Positions 7,704 to 14,037 of a DNA stretch of 20,780 bases are shown here, in pieces. This DNA is from JAAYAY01 sp964429355 (GTDB taxonomy: Bacteria; Planctomycetota; Planctomycetia; Pirellulales; Thermoguttaceae): assembly GCA_964429355.1 (NCBI GenBank), contig CAYSCH010000141.1, positions 1 through 20,780 of the forward strand, given 5' to 3'. Under the pieces are notes generated by a model. It saw nothing but the letters and a program-made list of their open reading frames with translations, searched no databases and was not told the origin of the DNA. The stretch's first letter is position 1, and each line of letters starts with the position of its first letter. The position numbers were made by a program, and so were the translations under genes.

Positions 7704-7852
7704 GCTCTCCGAGTTTGCGTGCCTTGAGAGGTTGTCGTAGATTTCCACCGGCGTCGGCCCCTGCCCCTCGCCCACTCGAAACTCGCCCCTCGCGCGGCGC
7801 CCCCCCGCGACCAGCCGACCTCCAGACCCGTAATGAGACCTGTGGATCCGAA

Positions 7853-8752
7853 TCACATCGCCTTCCTGATCCCCTCGTAACGGGACTTCAAATACTCCAT
7901 GGACTTCCCCATTGCGTCTGCCATCTCGTCCGGCGCCGGTTCATGATGCATGAACGGAGTGACCGGATACCGGAACTTGACTTCTGCCAGTGCCGCCAGC
8001 CAGGGACTGCAATCGGTCGGCCCAATGCCGGGCAACTGCCCGGTTCCCTCCGCATTCTGCCAGGCATAGAAAAAGAACAGTTGCTTGCCGCAGATCTTGA
8101 TCGCCTCTTCGACCGACTCGGTATTCCGCTGGATGTGGTAGGGAGCCAGGGCGATTCCCAGCCGAGGATGCCGGTTCTGGTCGGTGAAGGCCTTGATCGA
8201 GTCGATAGAGTTCAGTAGCGAATTGCCGCTGTGGTTCTCGATGGCCAGGTACGAATCGTACTTCTCCGCCAGTTCCAGCTCCGGCTTGAGCGATTCGAGA
8301 AACTGCTTCATGCTTGCCCCCAGATCGTTCGGATCCCCGAGCCCGCCGCTCCCCCGCACCGCCATACCACCGCCCGCCTTGCCCAGCAGCTCCGCGTAGC
8401 GCGGATAGCCCCCCGCGTAGACCGAGAAAGCGTAGAGTTCAAGTTTGTGCTTCTCGAGCAGCTCCCTGAGGCCCTCCGGACCGAGCCGATCGAGCACGTC
8501 GTCCAGGTGCGGGCAGCCCGCGTGGGCCGACCAGATGTCGATCGCCTGGAAACCCAGGCCGGCGATCCGTTGGGCGGCCAGTTCGATCGGCAGCGACGAG
8601 AAGTTGATCGACGAGCAGGCCAGCCGCATCTTCCAGGGAGTCACTTCCTGGCCGCGAGATGAACCCGCCGGTCCCCAGACCCCTGCCATTCCGGCAACGG
8701 CCGCCGAACCGAGTTGAAGAAACCTGCGACGCGAATGCAAATCTCGGCACAT
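7853..8752 (-). CDS. Tat-exported xylose-isomerase-like TIM-barrel protein (sugar isomerase/epimerase family)
   Basis: 299 residues. ATG 8752 is chosen because GGAGG (8760-8764) lies 7 bases upstream; the longer start at 8788 would overlap the preceding gene without a ribosome site. A twin-arginine signal (SRRRFLQLGSAAVAG, residues 7-21) is followed by an AP-endonuclease-2/xylose-isomerase-type barrel: ACSSINF strand, GFQAIDIW, LAIENHSGN (E172) and MHHEPAPDE (E271). Typical members use a Glu-Asp-His-Glu metal site. The strand usually carrying Asp reads GIALAPYH (199-206), so an Ala seems to occupy that position while the His remains, and the metal site may be incomplete. It lies 26 bases downstream of the GH32 gene on the same strand, almost certainly co-transcribed, suggesting work on a fructan-derived or related sugar outside the cytoplasm. 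Substrate unknown. Confidence 0.85.
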   Translation of the reverse strand: MCRDLHSRRRFLQLGSAAVAGMAGVWGPAGSSRGQEVTPWKMRLACSSINFSSLPIELAAQRIAGLGFQAIDIWSAHAGCPHLDDVLDRLGPEGLRELLEKHKLELYAFSVYAGGYPRYAELLGKAGGGMAVRGSGGLGDPNDLGASMKQFLESLKPELELAEKYDSYLAIENHSGNSLLNSIDSIKAFTDQNRHPRLGIALAPYHIQRNTESVEEAIKICGKQLFFFYAWQNAEGTGQLPGIGPTDCSPWLAALAEVKFRYPVTPFMHHEPAPDEMADAMGKSMEYLKSRYEGIRKAM

Positions 8753-8778
8753 GCTTGCGCCTCCGGATGCGAATAGGC

Positions 8779-10899
8779 TCATTTCCACGCCGAGTCCAGC
8801 TCGTAAACATCGAGCGACTCGACCTTGACGTTGCCTTCCTCGGCAAACACTGTGATCGACTCGATCTCCGTCTCGCTGCGGAACGAGTCGGTCTTGACCA
8901 CCCGTCCGTCGTTCCCCCAGATCTCGATCGACGGCCGGTCGACCAGGATCTGCAGGCGGATCTTGCCCCCGATCGGTGCCAGCGGCATTTCGTCGAGCTT
9001 CGATTCGGCAACGTCATAGACCACGCGGCGACGGCCGATTTCCAACCCAACCCGTTTCGCATCCCCCAGAGTCAGCTCGGCGCGAATGTCGAAGAGACGT
9101 CCTGATGTTTTAACAGTGACCGGCCTCTCCGCGGCGGCCACGACGTCTTCTACGGATTGGCGCTGCCGGTGCAGGAGCTGGATCTCCTCGATCGGTTCGG
9201 CGAACATCCGCACACCTTCCGCCGTGGTCCGCAGCGTGAGCCGGCAGGGAAAGGTCATCATCTGATTGAAGGGCATCCCTTCCATGTCGATCCGGCCCCA
9301 GCCGATCTGGATCCGACGTCCGTCCGGCATGCGATCGAAGGTCTGCGAGGCATAGTACTGGCCCCAGTGCACCCGGTGCTTCCCCTCGTGCTCCGGCGTG
9401 AACTTCTTGCCGTCAAACCGGCCGATCACGTACTGGGCGTCGGCGGCAAACACGACCCAACGGGTGTTCGACGCCTCGCCGTCAATCGCCAGCTCGAAGA
9501 GGTCCGGGCATTCGAAGAAGCCGTCGAGTTTGCTCTGCAGTTCCCATTGCTTGAGGTCAGGTGACGCGTAGAAGGCGATCTGCCGCTTCTGGGAATCGCC
9601 CGTCCCTTCCTCGTCGTAGACGGCCATCACCCAGTGTCCGCCCGGCTTGTACCAGAACACCTTGGGATCGCGCCCGGTGTGCTTGACCACCGGGTTGCCC
9701 TCGTAGTAGGTGAAACTGCGGCCCCGATCGTTGCTGTAGGCAATCGCCTCGCCGCATCCCGTGTCGGTGAACGTGGCGATGATCGCCTTTTCGTCCCCCG
9801 TCCGAAATCCGGCCGTGTTGGTCTCGTCGACCGTGCCGCTGCCGGAGAAACAGTGCTCGACCGCTTGCGTCCAGGGGTAGAGTGCTTCACCGAGTTGCTG
9901 CCAGTGGACCATGTCGCGGCTCACAGCGTGCCCCCAGTGCATGTTATCCCAGCCCCATCCGTACGGATTGTGCTGAAAGAACAGATGATACTCGCCGTCG
10001 TAATAGACCAACCCGTTGGGGTCGTTGTTCCAGCCTCGCTGCTGGCTGAAATGGAACTGCGGCCGGAGCGGCTCGTCATACAGCGACTCGTGCTCCTTGA
10101 TCTGATCCGTCTGATCGACGATCTCCAGGCCGCCGGTTCCCGGCTCCATGGCATTCACCTTGAGCACCGCTTCCTTTCCGCGAAAAGCGGCGATCTCGAT
10201 GTGGGCCCACCAGTCCGGTTCGTCAGACGCCAGCTCGATGTTGAAGACCCTGACGGCCTTGCCATCGATCACCAGTTCCATCCGCCGCTTGGCGGCTCCG
10301 TTCTTGACCGGCAGATTGAGAAAATTCGCTTCCAGCCGGATCGCCCTCTGCAGCTTTTCCGGAGGGAGCACCATCGCGCGATTGCTCTGCACGATCTGGT
10401 CGACATTGATATGTCCCCATCCGCCGGTTCGGGCGTCCACAATCTGGATCATGGCCGACTTGCCGGCCAGTTCACTCACGTCCCACGACTGCCACTGGAG
10501 GGCCTCGCTCCCGCCCGGAACCGTGTTGGGGCCTGCCGCCGTGCGGACCGGCTGGCCATCGACCAGAAGACACACGAACGTCTCCTTCTCGTAGCCACCG
10601 CCGCCGATGAGGAAATTGATCAGCTTCCGCTCGATCGTGAAGGGGGGCGAGGTGAGAGTGCCTGTCGTGGCGTCCCCCTTGAAGTAGCTGTTGACCAGCC
10701 GTTTGCCCCGGTAGCCGGTGACATTCATCTGCCCTTCGAGCGTACCTTCGGCCGGCCCTGGGCCGAACGCTTCGCCTTCGACCGTCCAGGCACCGTAATC
10801 GGCTCCTTCGAAATCGGCGATCAGAATGTCGTCCTGGGCCGTTGCTGCGGCCGTGGTTGCCAGCAAGAGGAGAGCGGTCGTCAGCAAAGCTCGTTTCAT
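8779..10899 (-). CDS. Secreted GH32 fructan hydrolase (levanase/exo-inulinase-like)
   Basis: 706 residues with a Sec signal peptide (MKRALLTTALLLLATTAAA, cleavage near ATA-QD). The GH32 five-bladed propeller starts near residue 278: GWNNDPNGL with nucleophile D293, RDPK with transition-state Asp D411, and ECPDLF with acid/base E463; all three catalytic residues are present. A C-terminal beta-sandwich (about 570-706) is standard for GH32. Ahead of the catalytic part are two accessory beta regions: 24-171, a carbohydrate-binding-like sandwich, and about 180-265, resembling the DUF4980-type domain often preceding GH32 in levanases. Such enzymes release fructose from levan, inulin or sucrose; which one cannot be decided here. 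GGAG lies 7 bases before ATG 10899. It is the first gene of a two-gene unit with the Tat-exported TIM barrel. No fructose transporter or kinase is nearby. Confidence 0.93.
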   Translation of the reverse strand: MKRALLTTALLLLATTAAATAQDDILIADFEGADYGAWTVEGEAFGPGPAEGTLEGQMNVTGYRGKRLVNSYFKGDATTGTLTSPPFTIERKLINFLIGGGGYEKETFVCLLVDGQPVRTAAGPNTVPGGSEALQWQSWDVSELAGKSAMIQIVDARTGGWGHINVDQIVQSNRAMVLPPEKLQRAIRLEANFLNLPVKNGAAKRRMELVIDGKAVRVFNIELASDEPDWWAHIEIAAFRGKEAVLKVNAMEPGTGGLEIVDQTDQIKEHESLYDEPLRPQFHFSQQRGWNNDPNGLVYYDGEYHLFFQHNPYGWGWDNMHWGHAVSRDMVHWQQLGEALYPWTQAVEHCFSGSGTVDETNTAGFRTGDEKAIIATFTDTGCGEAIAYSNDRGRSFTYYEGNPVVKHTGRDPKVFWYKPGGHWVMAVYDEEGTGDSQKRQIAFYASPDLKQWELQSKLDGFFECPDLFELAIDGEASNTRWVVFAADAQYVIGRFDGKKFTPEHEGKHRVHWGQYYASQTFDRMPDGRRIQIGWGRIDMEGMPFNQMMTFPCRLTLRTTAEGVRMFAEPIEEIQLLHRQRQSVEDVVAAAERPVTVKTSGRLFDIRAELTLGDAKRVGLEIGRRRVVYDVAESKLDEMPLAPIGGKIRLQILVDRPSIEIWGNDGRVVKTDSFRSETEIESITVFAEEGNVKVESLDVYELDSAWK

Positions 10900-11267
10900 G
10901 GTGTAACTCCGAAGTGGGGGCTAAATGGCCTCGCGTGATTCGCGGAAAAATGGTCGTCCTGAAGATAGCCGCGTGGGCTTGCTCGGGCTACGTCCGAGTT
11001 TGCCTACGAACTCTGCCAGTCCCCGCCCATCGAGTTCCTAATCGTCTTGCTGCAATTTCCTCTGGGAATCACGCAAGGCCATTTGGCGGGAGAATGATTC
11101 GATGATAGCGGTGCCGGCAGCGTCGGGAAAGACGTCCATCCGACTGGGCAGCCGGTTTCCCTTGCCACCGGCCGCCAAATCTGCTAGTGTTCCGCTCCAT
11201 TTCTTGCACCGTTCCCTCGTCACGCTCTCGGAAGGTCCCACGCTGTTCCGGGCAGGAGGCAGCAACC
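10900..11267. other. Divergent intergenic region between GH32 and DUF481 genes
   Basis: 368 bases without a supported gene. It contains the GH32 ribosome site (GGAG, 10907-10910), a candidate plus-strand promoter (11162-11190) and the ribosome site AGGAGG (11254-11259) of the DUF481 gene. I found no GG-N10-GC element with good flanks on the GH32 side and no clear operator. Confidence 0.4.
11162..11190 (+). promoter_or_regulatory. Candidate housekeeping promoter of the DUF481 gene
   Basis: TTGCCA (11162-11167) and TAGTGT (11185-11190) are 17 bases apart, with TGC directly before the -10 box (extended -10). The -35 box matches five of six consensus bases, the -10 box three of six. A start near 11197 gives a leader of about 70 bases. 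Confidence 0.4.
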
Positions 11268-12599
11268 GTGATTCGACCGCTCATTCTTGCCGTCCTGTTT
11301 TTCTCAGCCTCGGTCCCACAGGTTTTCGGGCAACAGTACTACCTTTCTTCTGGGGACTACCGCACGCCGGCCCCAGTGGAATGGCAATCGTCTGCCCCGC
11401 CCATTTCTGAGAATGCGGCCGGGCCGTATGCCTTCCCCGGCACACCTTACGCACAGCAGTACCCGACGCAGCAGTACCCGACGCAGCAGTACCCGGCACC
11501 CTGCCCTGTGTACTATCCGGCAGCCGGCGAAGAGTCTTTCTCAACAGTTCCCGGCGTACCGTACCCTGCAACGTACACCAGCGCCACCGCGTTGTCCTCT
11601 GGCTCGCCCTACGCGGTGCCGAGCACCACCCCGTATGCGATGCCGGATCAGGCCGTTCGAGAGTTGCCTTATGGAGCATCGAGCGGCGTGTACTCTCCGG
11701 CGCCATACGCGCTACCCTATGCGTCGACCTACCCTGCGACCCAGGTGACGGGGCAGGAAGGACCAGATCCGCCGCCCCTTCCTACAGCGGCTGATCCCCA
11801 AGGCGACCCGCCCGCGTCACCAACGCCGGAGCCCGCTGCAACTGAAAAGGCAACTCCGGAAGAGTCCGGCGACGAGGAGGGTGAGAAACCGCTTCACGTA
11901 GAGGAGGAAACTCCAGGCCCGTGGTACTATGCCCCGGTCCAGTGGCTCGATCCTTGGGAGGGGAATGTTGAGATCGGCCTGTCGGGTTCCGAGGGCAACA
12001 CACAGACACTCAATTACCTGTTGGGGCTGGATGCGAAACGCGAGACCGACGACGACATCATCAATTTCGACGTGACGTACGATCGCAAGTCGGCCGAGTC
12101 GGTCGAAACAGCGCCCCGGCTGTTCGGAGAAATCCGCTGGGAATTGCTGTTTGAAGATTCGCTGTGGACTTGGTACTTTCACGAGACGACCGAGTATGAC
12201 GAGTTCAAAGCCTTTGACGTTCGGCTCTCTTACGACACGGGTCTCGGCCGGCGTTTGATCAAGAACGAGATAACGTCCCTGCTGGCCCGTGCCGGTGCCG
12301 GTACGTCGCACGAGATCGGTGGCCCCAATGAGAACCTGGTTCCCGAAGCTGTTTTCGGCCTGGAATTTTCCCACAAATTGAACGAGCGGCAGAAACTCTC
12401 CGCCTCGAGCGAGTATTCCCCCGACGTGACCGACTTTCGCGACTACCGTCTGAAGTCGAAGGCCTCCTGGGAGGTGGTGCTCGACGAAGAAACCAACCTG
12501 AGCCTCAAGGTCAGCATTCTCGACCGTTACGACAGTACTCCAGACGGTAAGAAGCCCAACGATCTCGACTACACGTTCACGCTGTTGTGGAGTTTTTGA
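11268..12599 (+). CDS. DUF481 outer-membrane beta-barrel protein with Pro/Tyr-rich stalk
   Basis: 443 residues. The GTG at 11268 is chosen because AGGAGG (11254-11259) is 8 bases upstream and it yields a clean signal peptide, MIRPLILAVLFFSASVPQVFG; the frame from 11187 puts 27 unlikely residues in front. Residues about 30-215 are low-complexity, rich in Pro, Tyr, Ala and Gln, with QQYPT repeats (62-75) and recurrent PYAxP motifs, then an acidic stretch (EESGDEEGEK). Residues about 232-443 form a DUF481/YdiY-like domain of alternating beta-strands (GNVEIGLSGSEGNTQT; final TFTLLWSF), with a terminal Phe as expected for an outer-membrane barrel. The stalk might cross the periplasm or bind wall material; that is inference. 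Transported substrate, if any, unknown. Single-gene unit, convergent with topoisomerase VI A. Confidence 0.85.
   Translation: MIRPLILAVLFFSASVPQVFGQQYYLSSGDYRTPAPVEWQSSAPPISENAAGPYAFPGTPYAQQYPTQQYPTQQYPAPCPVYYPAAGEESFSTVPGVPYPATYTSATALSSGSPYAVPSTTPYAMPDQAVRELPYGASSGVYSPAPYALPYASTYPATQVTGQEGPDPPPLPTAADPQGDPPASPTPEPAATEKATPEESGDEEGEKPLHVEEETPGPWYYAPVQWLDPWEGNVEIGLSGSEGNTQTLNYLLGLDAKRETDDDIINFDVTYDRKSAESVETAPRLFGEIRWELLFEDSLWTWYFHETTEYDEFKAFDVRLSYDTGLGRRLIKNEITSLLARAGAGTSHEIGGPNENLVPEAVFGLEFSHKLNERQKLSASSEYSPDVTDFRDYRLKSKASWEVVLDEETNLSLKVSILDRYDSTPDGKKPNDLDYTFTLLWSF
11454..11498 (+). repeat. Three 15-bp tandem repeats in the stalk region
   Basis: CAGCAGTACCCGACG occurs at 11454-11468 and 11469-11483; the third copy (11484-11498) differs in its last bases. 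It encodes QQYPT units in frame, so copy-number change would lengthen or shorten the stalk without frameshift. Confidence 0.9.
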
Positions 12600-12693
12600 C
12601 AGTGTGCCGGGCCCCCCGTAATCACCCGAAGTGCGGATGCGGGAAGGCGGTCGTCACAACCTCCGACGCTGCCTGCAATTCGGATTGGCACAA

Positions 12694-13860
12694 TCAGTCG
12701 AGCCAGTCCTGTTCGGCCAGGCGTGCGGGGGTGTATTCCTCGGTTACGTAGCTGATATCGCGTGAGATGAGGGCTTCGACCTCGAGCTTGAAGCCGTTGT
12801 CGAGCATTTGCTTGATTTCTTTCTGCCAGGCCTTTTTCTTGGCGAACCAGGGGTAGCTGGCGATCTGTTTGGCCCGCTTCCGATCGGTTTCGTTGAGGTT
12901 GATCTTGACGCTGTCGGACAGGCCGCAGCGCTCCAGGTCGATGCTCCGCAGTCCGAGGTACTTGGCGTCGGGGATGGCCATGCGCTGCGATTCGAAGGCC
13001 AGGTTGATCGATCCCTGCTTGATCACGCTATAGATATAATACCCCCATGGATCGTTATCCAGCAGGCAGTAGATGGGGAGTTTCAGCTCGGTGTGCAGGC
13101 GGTGCAGCAGCCGGCGTACGCCTCGCGGCGGCTGCCCGCTGCCGTGAGTGAGGATGCACTTGTGGGTCCGCCAGAATCTGTCCTCGTTGAACCGTTGCCA
13201 GACGGTATCCTTTTCGACATGCAGGACGAACTTGGCGTTGCACTTTTTGAACTTGATTACGTCGGGTTCCATGATCGACGGGATGCCGTAGCCGCCGGAC
13301 CCCATCCGCGAACAGTCGATCTCGTCACCCCGGTCTTCGAGAATCAACTCGCCGACCATGTCCCCCCTCTTCTGGGCATAGAGATGGAGTTCCTCGCGGA
13401 GGCTGTTGAGCAGGACTTCCGTATCTTCGATCACCGGATCGCATTCGCCTTGATCGGCAAACGTTTCTTCCTTGGTCCCTTCGATCGTGTGCTTGAGCAG
13501 GTAGTAGAGACCACGGATGCTGGTGGTCTTGTCCTGTTCGATGAGCTGCTTGGTGCCGCTGGCCACGAGCATCGTCTGCATGAAACTCTTGGCCTGCGAC
13601 AGGTTGAACAGGTGCCGCCGATTGGTCTTGTTGCCCATCTCGATGAATCGCTTCGCGGCGTTGAATTTCACGTTCGAGAGCGCTCGGGTGGGGATATCCA
13701 GGTGCGGATCGCGGTGCTTTTCGGCGGCCGTGATCACGCCTCCCGCCAGGCCGGCTAACTGGTTCATCGTCTGCTTGTCGCGAGGCGACATCGGCCCTCG
13801 AGGCTTTCTGGCGACCGACGCCGCATCCATCTTCTTCTGCCGAACGTTTTTCTTTGTCAT
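12694..13860 (-). CDS. top6A: DNA topoisomerase VI subunit A (Spo11-like)
   Basis: 388 residues, close to the usual length. Subunit A makes the transient double-strand break in the A2B2 type IIB topoisomerase. The winged-helix/CAP region carries SIRGLYYLLKH, with catalytic Tyr Y120 (second Tyr, as in Spo11). The Toprim domain shows LHVEKD (E216) and LLDNDPWGYYIY (D268, D270) for Mg binding. The basic N-terminus (MTKKNVRQKK) is longer than in many archaeal forms. ATG 13860 has only a weak ribosome site (GAGTGA); Met11 is a possible alternative. It follows subunit B on the same strand, but the 177-base gap holds strong hairpins, so it may have its own promoter. All key catalytic residues are present. 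Confidence 0.95.
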   Translation of the reverse strand: MTKKNVRQKKMDAASVARKPRGPMSPRDKQTMNQLAGLAGGVITAAEKHRDPHLDIPTRALSNVKFNAAKRFIEMGNKTNRRHLFNLSQAKSFMQTMLVASGTKQLIEQDKTTSIRGLYYLLKHTIEGTKEETFADQGECDPVIEDTEVLLNSLREELHLYAQKRGDMVGELILEDRGDEIDCSRMGSGGYGIPSIMEPDVIKFKKCNAKFVLHVEKDTVWQRFNEDRFWRTHKCILTHGSGQPPRGVRRLLHRLHTELKLPIYCLLDNDPWGYYIYSVIKQGSINLAFESQRMAIPDAKYLGLRSIDLERCGLSDSVKINLNETDRKRAKQIASYPWFAKKKAWQKEIKQMLDNGFKLEVEALISRDISYVTEEYTPARLAEQDWLD

Positions 13861-13963
13861 AGCGAGTCACTCAGTGGGGTGCGCCTTGACGCGCCGGGAA
13901 TTGGTAAAAAATCGGGCTGGTCTCCACGCACAGCGGGGTGTCGAGACACGTTCTGCCTTCGTC

Positions 13964-13982
13964 GGTGCATCAAGGGTGCACC
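13964..13982. other. Second small hairpin between top6B and top6A
   Basis: GGTGCA (13964-13969) pairs perfectly with TGCACC (13977-13982) around a 7-base loop. Together with the stronger hairpin at 14009-14035 it makes the top6B-top6A gap structured. Confidence 0.35.
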
Positions 13983-14008
13983 ATCCGGTCTGCAGATCGC
14001 CCTTCGTT

Positions 14009-14035
14009 CCCGGGTTGAGTCAAATCGTACCCGGG
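14009..14035. terminator. Strong hairpin immediately after the top6B stop
   Basis: CCCGGGT (14009-14015) and ACCCGGG (14029-14035) form a perfect 7-bp GC-rich stem with a 13-base loop. Read on the minus strand it begins two bases after the stop codon of subunit B. No U-tract follows; it could be a Rho-type stop, an attenuator or an mRNA-stabilising end. Confidence 0.45.
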
Positions 14036-14037
14036 TT

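Noticed and set aside
9634..10938. 434-codon plus-strand frame
   Set aside because: Antisense to the GH32 gene, whose catalytic motifs are all present on the other strand.
12808..13758. 316-codon plus-strand frame
   Set aside because: Antisense to topoisomerase VI A; no independent support.
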